64,000 nucleotides of DNA from Streptomyces deccanensis (GCF_022385335.1 NZ_CP092431.1:62001-126000); one strand, 5' to 3'; positions 1 to 8,870 are shown, counted from the stretch's first letter. Made by a program: numbers and translations. Notes: generated by a model from the sequence alone, not told the origin.

Positions 1-935
1 AGCCTGCGGCGGCCGGTACAGATGCTGGTCGGAGCGGCACTGCCCGCCGGCGCGGCCATGGCTGCCGGCGCGCTCGATCCCGGTTTGGCTGACGTGGCCT
101 CCACCATCGCCCAGAGCGCTGTCGGGGGGGACGTACCCGGACCAGGAGCCTGTCGGGGAGAGCGCGGAAGAGAACCGCACTCCCGCGGACCCGGGGGCGT
201 TCCGGCAGGAGTTCGCCAGCTTGGTGGGTTCGTTGGAGCAGGTTCGGGCGGTGATCGTGTTGATCGATGACCTGGACCGGTGCCTGCCACATACGGTCGT
301 TGACACCTTTGAGGCGATCCGTCTCTTCCTCAACGTGGAGAAAAGCGCGTTCGTGATCGCTGCCCACCCCGAGGTCGTGCAGGCCGCCATCGACCGACGC
401 TACCCGGGCCTCGGCCGCCCCGGAACGTCTGGTCTGGGCGCGGAGTATCTGGAGAAGATGCTCCAGGTCAAGATCAGCATTCCGGTGTTGTCCGCGCCCG
501 AAGCCGAGACATACATGCATTTGCTGCTGGCGCAACTGCACCTTGAGCGGGAGCAGTTCGAGAGGGTGTGCGAAGCAGTTGACCTGCGCAGGCGCGAAAG
601 CGCCCTTGGGGTTGCTCTGAATGCGGGCATCGCATCTGCCACGCTCGGCGCTGGCATGCCGACGCGGTTGTACGAGGACATGACGTGGGCGGCGGCGATC
701 TCCCCGGTGCTCGGCAGTACGTTGCGTGGCAATCCTCGGCAGATCAAGCGGTTTCTGAACACGCTGACCCTGCGCCTGGCGAGCGCCGAACGCCGGGGCA
801 CGAGGCTGGACGCGGCGGTCCTGGCCAAGCTCATGGTGCTGGAAGAGCAGTACTTGACCGACTTCCGGAATCTGTTCGACTGGCAGGTCCAGGCACTGGG
901 ATCGGGCGGGAACGGACATCTCCAAGCCGCCGAAC
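1..935 (+). pseudogene. qatA-like KAP P-loop ATPase, 5' part, cut by IS21 element
   Basis: KAP-family ATPases are membrane-associated P-loop NTPases; QatA of the Qat anti-phage system is one. The diagnostic Walker B stretch VIVLIDDLDRC is near bases 251-283, followed by a sensor-like FVIAAHPEV and the downstream LRGNPRQIKRFLN region typical of KAP proteins. The Walker A end lies left of the window. Bases 22-130 read a hydrophobic Ala/Gly-rich segment in one frame, while everything after base 131 is in another; a run of seven G at 124-130 is one base too long, so there is a frameshift or a homopolymer error. At base 935 the frame runs into the terminal repeat of an IS21-type transposon and stops at 952. 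Removing the transposon and one CCGAAC duplicate restores the frame into bases 4535-5220. The KAP call is firm; the Qat assignment rests on the following gene. Confidence 0.8.
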
Positions 936-961
936 TGTCGGTGGTCAGATAATTCCCCATG
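930..961. repeat. IS21 element left end: 6-bp target duplication and 26-bp terminal inverted repeat
   Basis: CCGAAC (930-935) is the target duplication. The terminal repeat 936-961 starts TGTCGG and ends in TAATTCCCCATG. It matches the reverse complement of 4503-4528 at 22 of 26 positions, with no gap. Further ATTCCCC copies follow near 985, 1006 and 1067, as expected for the multiple transposase-binding repeats at IS21-family ends. Confidence 0.9.
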
Positions 962-1222
962 ATCTGCATGATCAGCGTCAGTCAATTCCCCACCCCTGTG
1001 GTCACGATTCCCCACCGGGATGCTGACCGCAGGTGGTGCCGCTGACCACACTCGAACAGGCGCCATATTCCCCGTTTCGGGCGGTTTGAGCGATATTTAG
1101 CTATTCCTTGCGAATCGGCCGGGTTCCCCATGGGCATGCCGGTGCCCGGGTTGAGGGTCCTGGCCTCTCGGAGCCTTCGCGGTCCCTTAACCTGCGAGCC
1201 GAGAGGTCGACGGACGCACCGG

Positions 1223-2840
1223 ATGGCAAGGAGAACATTCACCGTGGTCGACATCGTCGAGATCTACGTGCACTGGTACGCGGGCCGGTCCAAGAGTCAG
1301 GTGTCCGCGTCGCTGGGGGGTGGACCGCAAGACGATCAGGAAATACCTGGCGCCGGCGGAGGCGGCAGGGATCACCCCGGGTGGGCCGCCCATGAGCGAG
1401 GCGGACTGGGCCAAGCTGCTCAAGAGCTGGTTTCCGGAGCTGGCCGGCCGGAGGCTGAACCAGGTGCGGTGGGCAGAGATCGAGCCGCACCGCGACTACG
1501 TCAAGAGCCTGCTGGAGACCACGACGGTCACCACGATCCACCAACGGCTGCGGGACGAGGGCAAGTTGAGGGTGTCGCTGTCGACGTTCCGCCGCTGGGT
1601 GCACGAGAACCTGCCCGAGGAGGCGGCCCGCTCGAAGGTCACGGTGCTGCGGGAGAACGTCGAGCCGGGCTCGGAGGCCCAGATCGACTACGGCTTCCTG
1701 GGGCAGTGGATCAACCCAGCCACCGGGAAACGGCACCGGATCTGGGCGTTTGTGATGGTGCTGCCCGCCTCGCGGCACATGTTCGTCCGCCCGGTGGCGC
1801 ACATGGACCAGCACACATGGACACAGGCCCACGTGGAAGCGTTCCGGTTTTTCGGCGGCGTCCCGCGGCGTCTGGTGCCGGACAACCTCAAGACCGGGGT
1901 GGACAAGCCGGACCTCTACGACCCGAAAATCAACAAGGCGTATGCCGAACTCGCCACCTACTACGGCACGTTGGTGGATCCTGCTCGCGCTTCGAAGCCT
2001 AAGGACAAACCCAGGGTGGAGCGGCCCATGCCCTATGTCCGCGACTCGCTCTGGAGCGGGCGGACGTTCACCTCGCTGGAGCACATGCAGGCCGAAGCCC
2101 TGCTCTGGGCGAGGAACGTCGCAGGCCAGCGGCAGTGCCCCCCGCTGGACGGCGCGAAGCCACTGTCGGTGTTCGAGGCGGTGGAGGCCAAGGCCCTGCT
2201 TCCGCTGCCGCCAGAGCCGTTCGTGCTGGCCAGATGGTCGAGGGCGACGGTCGGCCCGGACATCCACATCAAAGTCGGCCGCACTCTCTATTCGGTGCCC
2301 TGGAAGCTGGTCGGACGCCGCGTCGATGTCCGCTCCACCGCCGTGACGGTGCAGATCTTCCATGAGGGAGAGCTGGTCAAGACCCACGCCGCGCTGGAGC
2401 AGGGCAAACGCACCGACAAGAACGACTACCCGCCCGAGAAGATCGCGTTCCAGATGCGCACCCCGATCTGGTGCCGCGGCCAGGCATCCCAGGTCGGGGA
2501 CGCCTGCCGGGAGGTGATCGACCAGCTCTTGGAGGTCAACGCCCTCTACCGGCTCCGGGCCGCCCAGGGGGTGCTCGGGCTGCGGAAGAAGTACGGCGAC
2601 GTCCGGCTGGAGGCCGCCTGCCGCAAGGCGATCGCGGTCGGCGACCCGTCCTACCGCACCGTCAAGGGCATCCTGGTCGCCGGCACCGAGACCGACCCGG
2701 AACCCGAGACCGGCGATGCCGGAGCCTCGGCCTTCCTGCACGGGCCCGAAGGCCTGTTCGCGGCCACCGTCCCCACCCAGACCCCCGGCAGCGTCCACGA
2801 CGACCAGGGCCACGACGACGCCGAGGAGGCCGCCCGATGA
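1223..2840 (+). CDS. istA: IstA transposase (IS21 family), frameshifted near its N-terminus
   Basis: IstA is the DDE transposase of IS21 elements. The start is ATG 1223, giving the usual MARRTFTVVDIVEIY opening and a helix-turn-helix that breaks at the G6 run 1315-1320. With one G fewer the frame continues into VDRKTIRKYL, the expected next step, so a 1-base insertion (real or a sequencing error) separates bases 1223-1319 from 1320-2840. In the downstream 506-residue frame the catalytic residues are Asp123 (QIDYG), Asp188 (VPDNLK) and Glu234 (KPRVER). The stop overlaps the istB start in ATGA. Without frame correction or slippage the product would lack its DNA-binding N-terminus. Confidence 0.9.
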
Positions 2841-3688
2841 GCGTGATGACCACCGCCCTGCGCGACTCCCTCAAGACCCTGCGGCTGTCCGGGATGCTCG
2901 AGACCCTCGACGCCCGCCTCACCCAGGCTCAGAAGGGCGAACTCGGACACCTCGACTTCCTCCAGGTCCTCTGCCACGACGAGATCACCCGCCGCGAGAG
3001 CGTCGCGCTCGAACGCCGCCTACGCAAGGCCAAGTTCGAGCAGCAGGCCACCCTGGAGGGCTTCGATTTCAATGCCTCACCGAAGCTGCCCGCCGCCCAG
3101 ATCCGCGATCTCGCGGCCCTGCGCTGGCTCCACTCCGGCGAGTCCGTGATTTTGTTCGGCCCCGTCGGGGTCGGAAAGACACACGTCGCCCAGGCCCTCG
3201 GTCACCAGGCCGTCCGTCAGGGCGCCAACGTCCGCTTTGCCAAGACCAGCCGGATCCTGGCCGAACTTGCCGGCGACCACGCGGACCGCACCTGGGACAG
3301 GCGCATGCGCGAACTCATCCGCCCCGACCTGCTCATCCTCGACGACTTCGCCATGCGCCAGCTAACCGCGTCCCAGGCCGACGACCTCTACGAACTCGTC
3401 TCCGAACGACAGGGCCGGTCCCTGATCATCACCAGCAACAGGGCACCCAGCGACTGGTATCCCCTCTTCCCCAACCCCGTCGTCGCCGAGTCCCTCCTCG
3501 ACCGGCTGATCAACTCCAGCCACCAGGTCATCATGAACGGACCCAGCTACCGACCCAACAAGCGGCCCAGGACGAGAAGATCGACAAACCCCCGGCCCCT
3601 AGCCAGCTGCCCGGATGCGCGTCCCGATCTCCCGCCACTGCGGGGGATCACGCCACCTGACCTGCCTATGGTCGGCGGGCGATCGTAA
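2837..3688 (+). CDS. istB: IstB-like ATP-binding helper of transposition
   Basis: IstB is a DnaA/AAA+-type ATPase that captures target DNA and activates IstA. The 283-residue protein has Walker A GPVGVGKT at residues 108-115, Walker B LLILDDF near residue 162 and the sensor IITSNRAPSDW. The ATG at 2837 overlaps the istA stop by 4 bases, so the two are translationally coupled. The last 30 or so residues (after IMNGPSYR) are low-complexity Pro/Arg. The final 23 bases overlap the 3' end of the convergent methyltransferase gene, which shows the passenger is packed tightly against istB. Confidence 0.95.
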   Translation: MSVMTTALRDSLKTLRLSGMLETLDARLTQAQKGELGHLDFLQVLCHDEITRRESVALERRLRKAKFEQQATLEGFDFNASPKLPAAQIRDLAALRWLHSGESVILFGPVGVGKTHVAQALGHQAVRQGANVRFAKTSRILAELAGDHADRTWDRRMRELIRPDLLILDDFAMRQLTASQADDLYELVSERQGRSLIITSNRAPSDWYPLFPNPVVAESLLDRLINSSHQVIMNGPSYRPNKRPRTRRSTNPRPLASCPDARPDLPPLRGITPPDLPMVGGRS

Positions 3689-4433
3689 TGATCTCCCGGC
3701 TCGCCGGGGTGACGGGTCCTCGCTGCCAGTCGCCATAACGGGCCTCGATCTCGAATCCCGCCTCGGCCAGGAACTCGTCGAGTGCCAGCACATCCAGAAA
3801 GCGCAGGCTGGCGCGGTCGACACGCAGCACGGTGCCATCAGGATCAGCCGTCGTCCCGGTGAACGTGACCACGCCGTCGGCGACGGCTTCGACCTCGTGC
3901 CACACACGCAGGATCCGGCCGGCCGCGTCGGTGATGTCCGCTGCGTTCGACGGATTCCATGCTTCCCAGGCACGCGCCTGCGGATGGCGGGTCTCGAAAG
4001 CGAACCTGCCGCCCTCACGCAGTGCGGCACGGATCGCGCCGAGCGAAGCACGGACGTCGTCGTCGGTGACCAGGAACTGGAACGCGTGGCCGGTCATCGT
4101 CGCGAGGTCGAAATCGGCTTCCCACTTCGCGTCAGCCGCCATGCCGTCGATCCACTCGATGGTGGCACGACGCCGGGCGCGGGCGAGGGCAGCGGGGGCC
4201 GGATCAAGGCCCACGAGACGCCCGACATGACCGTGCTCGCGCGACCAGTGCAGCATCGAGCCGGTGCCGCAGCCGACGTCCAGCACTGAGCCCGCGGCCA
4301 TCACCAACTCGGCATAGAACGCGTCGGCGGACGATGGCTCCGGGTCCCACGGGTTCAGCAAGTCATACAACGCGGCAGCGTCAGCGTCTGAGTACACCGC
4401 GACAGTGTCCACGGCCCCGCGATGGCTCTCAAC
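3666..4433 (-). CDS. SAM-dependent class I methyltransferase, passenger of the IS21 element
   Basis: The protein has the Rossmann motif I VLDVGCGTGSML, an acidic motif II GLDPAPAA, and a later GRFAFETRHPQARAW stretch common in small-molecule (methyltransferase 25-type) enzymes. No DNA-methyltransferase NPPY or DPPY motif is visible, so a small-molecule or protein substrate is more likely than DNA. The frame is open upstream to an ATG at 4505, but that ATG lies inside the terminal inverted repeat; GTG 4433 or 4412 just before VDTVAVYSD is more plausible. The gene converges on istB and sits wholly inside the transposon. Its role for the element or host is unknown. Confidence 0.8.
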   Translation of the reverse strand, partial: VESHRGAVDTVAVYSDADAAALYDLLNPWDPEPSSADAFYAELVMAAGSVLDVGCGTGSMLHWSREHGHVGRLVGLDPAPAALARARRRATIEWIDGMAADAKWEADFDLATMTGHAFQFLVTDDDVRASLGAIRAALREGGRFAFETRHPQARAWEAWNPSNAADITDAAGRILRVWHEVEAVADGVVTFTGTTADPDGTVLRVDRASLRFLDVLALDEFLAEAGFEIEARYGDWQRGPVTPASREIITIARRP

Positions 4434-4502
4434 CAGATTACGGCGGCGGGACGCGACGCAGCCTGCGCAGGCGACCAATTGGCCAATTACGTGAACATCA
4501 GC

Positions 4503-4534
4503 CATGGGGAATTACGTGACCGTCGACACCGAAC
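4503..4534. repeat. IS21 element right end: terminal inverted repeat and 6-bp target duplication
   Basis: Bases 4503-4528 are the inverted partner of 936-961 (22/26 identical), and CCGAAC at 4529-4534 repeats 930-935. A second partial copy of the outer repeat, GTAATT preceded by CAC on the reverse strand, lies just inside near 4484-4492. Confidence 0.9.
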
Positions 4535-5220
4535 GGCACGCACGCGGTGCGGCGACGGCCGCTCAGAGAGGATCGGGCGACAGCCAGACTCCCGAGGAGC
4601 CACGCGCCTCCTCGGACGGACGTCCCCCAAGGCGAGGGCGGGCTCGCGGGGAGAGCACCGCCACGGGCGAGCTGAACGAGGAGGTTCGCGCCTGGGCGGA
4701 GATGCCGCATATCGACGCCTGGCTTCGGATGGATCCCGCCCTGGCCGCAGTAGATCTCGGCCCGTACTTCACGTTCGCGCGGGCCAAATTGAGGCTAGCG
4801 GCCACCACGGCGCTTCTGCCCGCGCATGTCCAGGAACTGCTCGGCCTGCTCCAGTCCGACGTCGTCGGCCGGCGCCGGGCCGCGGTGCGACAGGTGCAGC
4901 AGACCGTGGCGGCTGAGGATCTGCCGACACTCGTGGAGCACCTTATGCAGGTGGTTCAGCGTGATCCGGCGGGACCGGCCACGGACAGCGCGGCGGAGCT
5001 GTGTCACGAGATCCCCGCGATCGCTCGGGACGTCTGCGAGCGGCTCAGACTCGTCCCTTTGGAGCTCCTGCGCCCGAAGCTCTCGACCCTGGTGCGACGG
5101 CTGCCCCCCACCGACCCCTCCGTGACGGCTCTGCTGGACGGCTGGGAGTCCACAGGTACCCCGGCAGGCTCGTTCGTGCGCCAGGCTCGCGACGTGCGCC
5201 GGCGGCAAGGGCGTAGCTGA
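4529..5220 (+). pseudogene. qatA-like KAP ATPase, 3' part, separated from its start by IS21 element
   Basis: This is the C-terminal third of the KAP ATPase that begins at the left edge. Codon phase is retained across the insertion: GAA at 932-934 joins CGG at 4534-4536. After a low-complexity linker it reads the typical KAP C-terminal WLRMDPALAAVDLGPYF block, then a HEAT-like leucine-rich helical tail (LLGLLQSDVVGRRRAAVRQV and so on). An ATG at 4504 inside the transposon end could start a short product, but it would lack the ATPase domain. The stop lies one base before the GTG of the qatB-like gene. Confidence 0.8.
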
Positions 5221-5221
5221 A

Positions 5222-5935
5222 GTGGGTACTTCCACCGACCGCACCAGTGGCTCCGGCGGGGCGTGGACGCCTCTCAAGCACGCGGCGACCGCATACGCCC
5301 GCGACGTCAGCCGTGGTTCCGCTCCCCGCAGCCGGGCTGCCGCCGTCCTTGCCCGCCACGTTCCGGTCCTGGGTGGCGCTGCGGCCGCCGCCGCGGGCGC
5401 GGCGGCCGGGCGCAGCACGGCCCAGCGGCTGGGCGGCCTGCTGTCCGGGGTGGCCGCCGACGGGCTGGGCGAGGCGCTGCGTCAGGCGTCGCTGGGCGAC
5501 CTGGTCGGGCGGGACCGGTTCGAGATCGTCGATGAGCTGGTGACGCAACTGGCTGGTGCTGGGGGCGACCTGGACGGGCAGGCGGCCCGGGACGCGGTCT
5601 GCGACGTTCTGGAGGAACTGTTTGGCGAGGCGGACACCTGGGAGGAGCTCGAAAGCGAGGCAGCCGACCGCAACGATGTGGAGCGGCTGCTCGAACTGTT
5701 CCTGACGCACTACATCTACAACCGGGTGCCGGTGGTGGCCGAACGGCTCGGCACCATCGCCGACCCCGAGGCTGCACGCCGCGCTGACGGGCAGATGCGC
5801 CAGATCATCGAGGACTGCGTGGCCATCCAGATGCCTGCGCAGCCGTTGAGTTTGGACTGGTCGGGCCCAGACGGCCGTGCTCTTGTTGAGAATGCCGTGG
5901 AACTGGCCTACCAGGCGTTGGAGGGGCTGGCATGA
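5222..5935 (+). CDS. qatB: QatB-like protein of a Qat anti-phage system
   Basis: The 237-residue protein starts with GTG and reads MGTSTDRTSGSGGAW, the Gly/Ser-rich opening characteristic of QatB. An Ala/Arg-rich helix with VLARHVPVLGG follows, then an acidic helical domain with LFLTHYIYNRVPVVAERLG. QatB acts with QatA (KAP ATPase), QatC (QueC-like) and QatD (TatD-like nuclease) in phage defence; its biochemical role is not settled. It begins 1 base after the KAP gene stop and its stop overlaps the next ATG, so these genes formed one operon. The frame looks intact, but both neighbours are broken, so function is doubtful. The family call rests on the N-terminus and synteny. Confidence 0.7.
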   Translation: MGTSTDRTSGSGGAWTPLKHAATAYARDVSRGSAPRSRAAAVLARHVPVLGGAAAAAAGAAAGRSTAQRLGGLLSGVAADGLGEALRQASLGDLVGRDRFEIVDELVTQLAGAGGDLDGQAARDAVCDVLEELFGEADTWEELESEAADRNDVERLLELFLTHYIYNRVPVVAERLGTIADPEAARRADGQMRQIIEDCVAIQMPAQPLSLDWSGPDGRALVENAVELAYQALEGLA

Positions 5936-6019
5936 CACAGTTCACGGTGCGTACCGAGGAGTTCGACGATCCCGCGCCGCCCGAAGGGATCCTGCTGGAC
6001 TTCGCCCCGGGCTCGCCTA
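5932..6019 (+). pseudogene. Third Qat-operon gene, 5' fragment cut by IS630 element
   Basis: The ATG overlaps the qatB stop (ATGA). Twenty-nine codons are readable, beginning MTQFTVRTEEFDDP, before the IS630 element enters at the TA 6018-6019. By position this should be qatC, whose product is a QueC-like enzyme of about 400 residues. Precise removal of the IS and one TA joins it in frame to bases 7190-7386, giving only a 94-codon reading frame. So either a large part of qatC was deleted before the IS arrived, or the gene was always a small membrane protein. Confidence 0.55.
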
Positions 6020-7187
6020 CTGATCTCGGCTCGTTAGGGTGATGTTTGCTGAACTTGCCGATGTGGGTGCGGTGTTGTCGGTAGTCCATGGCGTGTGAGA
6101 TACGCGGATGGGGGCGGGCTGACGCCTGCAGCACGGGGGCGTCGGGAAGCGGTGCGGATACAGGCGGCAGAGCTGTTCGCGCAGCAGGTCAAACCGCCCG
6201 AGGTGGCCCGGCAGCTGCGTGTGAGTCTGAAGTCGGCTTACCAGTGGCAGCAGTTGTGGCGGCAAGGCGGTGCCGAGGAGCTGCTTTCGCGAGGGCCGAG
6301 CGGGGGCCGGTGTCGCCTGTCGCCACGCTGTCTGGAAAAGCTCGCCAGGTATCTCGAGCAGGGTCCGGCCGCGCACGGCTGGACGGAGGACCAGGTGTGG
6401 ACCGCGGCGAGGGTGGCCACGCTGATCGGCAGGAAGTTTCACGTCTCCTACAGCGTCTCGGGCGCGACGAGGCTGATGCACCGGCTCGGCTTCAGCCCGC
6501 AGGTCCCTGCGCGGCGGGTCGCCGAGCGGGACGAGCAGGCCGTCACCGCGTGGAAGGAGGCGACCTGGGCGGAGGTAAAAGAGTCCGGGCGGCCTGTGGG
6601 GGCTACATCTGCTTCGAGGACGAGGCAGGCTTCACCCGCCGACCGCCCAGGGGGCGCACCTGGGGCCGGCGCGGCCACACCCCGCAGGTGACGGTGAGCG
6701 GACGACGCTCGGGCCGACTGTCCGTGGCCGGGATGATTGCCATGCGGCCCGGCTCCCGGACCCGGCTGTGCCACCGCCTGCGCACCCACCGAGCGGGCAA
6801 AGGCAAACGTCGCAGCATGGGCGAGCGGGACTTCATCGCGCTGATCGACGGCGTCCACCAGCTCGTCAAGGCGCCCCTCGTGCTGGTGTGGGACCGCCTG
6901 AACACCCACGTCTCCCGCGCCATGGGCGAGCTGATCGCCGAGCGTGAGTGGCTGACGGTATTCCTGCTGCCCGCTTACTCACCCGACCTCAACCCGGTCG
7001 AGTGGGTATGGGCGCACGTCAAGCACAGCCTGGCCAACCTCGCAGTCGTTGCCCTCGACCGGCTCGAAGCACTCGTACGCAACCGGCTCAAGCGCCTTCA
7101 GTACCGGTCCGGCATCCTCGACGGCTTCATAGCGGGCACCGGCCTGGCCCTCGACGAACCAGCGTCACCCTGACGAGCCGAAGTCAG
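6020..7187 (+). mobile_element. IS630-family insertion sequence
   Basis: The 1,168-bp element is flanked by TA dinucleotides (6018-6019 and 7188-7189), the hallmark target duplication of IS630/Tc1-mariner elements. The terminal inverted repeats start CTGA; the outer 25 bases match at 21 positions (left 6020-6044 against the complement of 7163-7187). It contains one two-frame transposase gene and interrupts the third gene of the Qat-like operon. Confidence 0.92.
6095..7173 (+). CDS. IS630-family transposase in two overlapping frames (probable -1 frameshift)
   Basis: The first frame (GTG 6095) supplies the helix-turn-helix half (PPEVARQLRVSLKSAYQWQ) and a winged helix. The second frame supplies the DDE catalytic half: CFEDEAGF, VLVWDRLNTH and LNPVEWVW carry the Asp, Asp and Glu. 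The frames join near 6575-6600, around a GTAAAAG and G-rich stretch, and a -1 shift there gives one protein of about 360 residues. Two-frame transposases are common in IS630 elements of actinomycetes, so this may be programmed slippage rather than decay. Sequence alone cannot tell them apart. Confidence 0.88.
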
Positions 7188-7189
7188 TA

Positions 7190-7386
7190 GTGAATGGATC
7201 AAGCGAGCACATAAAAAGCTGCTTGTGGGGTGGATGGTCACAGTGGTCATCGTCACCGTCGGCCTGGTCGTCGCCGACGTAATGTCGGCCGAACAGGGGA
7301 GCTTAGCCCTGACGGCGTCCGCAGTCGTGCCGGCAATCAACCGCTATGCAGGCAGTAGGCCCGAGGCCGATTCTGGCCACGACTGA
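7190..7386 (+). pseudogene. 3' part of the gene interrupted by IS630: small membrane segment
   Basis: After precise excision the upstream frame continues into SEWIKRAHKKLLVGW and a hydrophobic helix (VTVVIVTVGLVVADV), with a stop at 7384-7386. This piece uses more A/T-ending codons (AAA, CAT, TTA) than its neighbours, so it may have a different origin from the 5' fragment. No family is recognised. Confidence 0.4.
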
Positions 7387-7463
7387 CGCACCAGGCTCAT
7401 GCCCGTTGCCGCGCAAGGGTCTGGAGGGCCTTCCCCCGCGGAGGTGGACACGCGTCGGGGTGG

Positions 7464-8363
7464 TTATGCGGCCAGCGTGAGCTTATCGGACTCCTGCCGG
7501 TGCTGATTTTCGTAGGCCATGGGGCTGAGGTGTCCGTTGGCGGAGTGCCTGCGGCGGGTGTTGTAGCGGGTGAGCCACCGGAAGACGGTCCGTCGGCACA
7601 GTTCCGCTCCCGGGTAGTGGTGGGCGCCGCGCAGGGTCTCGCGCTTGAGGGTGGCGTGGAAGCTCTCGCAGGCGGCGTTGTCGGCGGAGGTGCCGACCGA
7701 GCCCATGGACTGGGTGACCCCCAACTCGCCGCACAAGTCGGCGAATTCACGCGATGTGTACTGGGCGCCGTGATCGGAGTGGAAGATCGCGCCGCTCAGA
7801 CCGCCGCGGGTGGCGGCTGCCATGTGCAGGGCGTCGGCGACGAGTTCGGTGCGCATGTGGGCGGCGATGGACCAGCCGACCACCCGGCGGCTGAAGCAGT
7901 CCAGGACAGTGGCCAGATAGAGGAAGTCGCCGTCCCCGGTGGGAAGGTAGGTGATGTCGCCCATGTACTTGATCCCGGGCGCGGGGGCGGTGAAGTCCCG
8001 CTGGAACAGGTCCGGGACCGGTGTCACCGACGGCTCCGGGATCGTGGTGCGGACCCGTCTTCGCAGGCGTATGCCCGCTATGGAGAACTTGCGCATCACG
8101 CGGGCCACCCGTTTCTCATTGATCTTGCGGCCCTCGGCACGGAGCTCGGCGGTGATCCGCGGGGAGCCGTAGGCACCGTCGGAGTCGGCGTGGACGGCGC
8201 GGATCTGTTCGGCCAGGGCCCGGTCGGCGGCCTGCCGCGCGGTCCGCGCGTCGGCCGCGTCCCGCCACTTGTAGTAGCTGGAACGGTTCACGCCCAGCAC
8301 CTGGCACAACCGCTTCACGCCGAAGGCGTCCCGGTGGTCGTGGACGAACTGGAAGCGGTTCAC
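7464..8363 (-). CDS. IS3-family transposase OrfB (integrase catalytic domain)
   Basis: The 299-residue protein has an HTH_21-type N-terminal region (YGSPRITAELRAEGRKINEKRVARVMR) and an rve integrase core. The DDE residues are in MGDITYL, FHSDHGAQYTS and ACESFHATLK. It ends normally. Its ATG overlaps the orfA stop by 4 bases (ATGA), so expression is by coupling rather than the -1 frameshift fusion seen in many IS3 elements; a fused product cannot be excluded. Confidence 0.93.
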   Translation of the reverse strand: MNRFQFVHDHRDAFGVKRLCQVLGVNRSSYYKWRDAADARTARQAADRALAEQIRAVHADSDGAYGSPRITAELRAEGRKINEKRVARVMRKFSIAGIRLRRRVRTTIPEPSVTPVPDLFQRDFTAPAPGIKYMGDITYLPTGDGDFLYLATVLDCFSRRVVGWSIAAHMRTELVADALHMAAATRGGLSGAIFHSDHGAQYTSREFADLCGELGVTQSMGSVGTSADNAACESFHATLKRETLRGAHHYPGAELCRRTVFRWLTRYNTRRRHSANGHLSPMAYENQHRQESDKLTLAA

Positions 8364-8716
8364 CAGTTCGTCTCGCCGGCGAAATACTTGGCCGCCTTGC
8401 GCAGGATGTCCCGCTCGGTGGCCAGCTTCCGTTCGCTCGCCTCAAGCTCGGCCACCCGGGCCTCCAGCTGCCGGATCCGCTCGTCCGGGTCGGCGGACGG
8501 TGCCGGCTGTCCTGCCCGGGCCGGCGCTGCCCCACCTGACCGAGCGGCCGCGGGGGCGACGCCGCGACGCTCCCGGTCCCGCAGCACCCACTCACGCAGC
8601 GTCGCCCTGTTGATGCCCAGGTCAGCGGCGATGCTCTTGTAGGTCGCCCCGGGCGTGGACTCGTACAGGGCCACGGCATCGGCCTTGAACTCGTCCGAGT
8701 AGTCCTTCATCGCCAT
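8360..8716 (-). CDS. IS3-family transposase OrfA (HTH_Tnp_1)
   Basis: A small DNA-binding protein beginning MAMKDYSDEFKADAV, the standard OrfA opening. It has a helix-turn-helix (YKSIAADLGINRATLREW), an Ala/Pro-rich linker and a C-terminal leucine-zipper-like coiled coil (IRQLEARVAELEASERKLATE) that drives oligomerisation. An in-frame upstream start at 8773 exists but adds no family-like sequence, so ATG 8716 (or 8710) is preferred. Confidence 0.9.
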   Translation of the reverse strand: MAMKDYSDEFKADAVALYESTPGATYKSIAADLGINRATLREWVLRDRERRGVAPAAARSGGAAPARAGQPAPSADPDERIRQLEARVAELEASERKLATERDILRKAAKYFAGETNW

Positions 8717-8870
8717 CGGCGGTGTTCTCGCTTCCTCCGGATCAAGCAGATCCAGTATCAGCGTGTCCACCACTCAGGGGGAGGCCCCGGATCTCGCATG
8801 AAATCCGTCGTACACGGATGTACCTGTCCAGACCCGCCTGCGGGAAAGCGGCACGGGTACCCCGGATCGT

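Larger units (their letters stand above)
936..4528 (+). mobile_element. Complete IS21-family transposon (istA-istB) with a methyltransferase passenger gene
   Basis: The element is 3,593 bp, bounded by 26-bp imperfect inverted repeats with TG...CA tips and a perfect 6-bp CCGAAC target duplication (930-935 and 4529-4534). It carries istA and istB in the usual overlapping order, plus a convergent SAM-dependent methyltransferase gene between istB and the right end. Ordinary IS21 elements are about 2-2.5 kb and carry only istAB, so the extra 0.8 kb gene is a true passenger inside the mobile unit. Insertion interrupted the KAP ATPase gene. The intact ends and duplication suggest a fairly recent insertion, although istA looks frameshifted. 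Confidence 0.9.
7430..8786 (-). mobile_element. IS3-family insertion sequence
   Basis: orfA and orfB in the usual order are bounded by inverted repeats. The core GGTGGACACGC at 7443-7453 is matched by the complement of 8761-8771, and C-rich tracts extend the similarity outwards. The exact outer ends and a 3-4 bp target duplication could not be fixed by eye, so the coordinates are approximate. Confidence 0.8.

Noticed and set aside
1239..2813. Long minus-strand open frame (524 codons) opposite istA
   Set aside because: GC-rich antisense shadow; the plus strand encodes a clear IstA with its DDE residues.
4433..4505. ATG 4505 as the start of the passenger methyltransferase
   Set aside because: It lies inside the terminal inverted repeat and the added residues do not resemble the family; kept only as an alternative.
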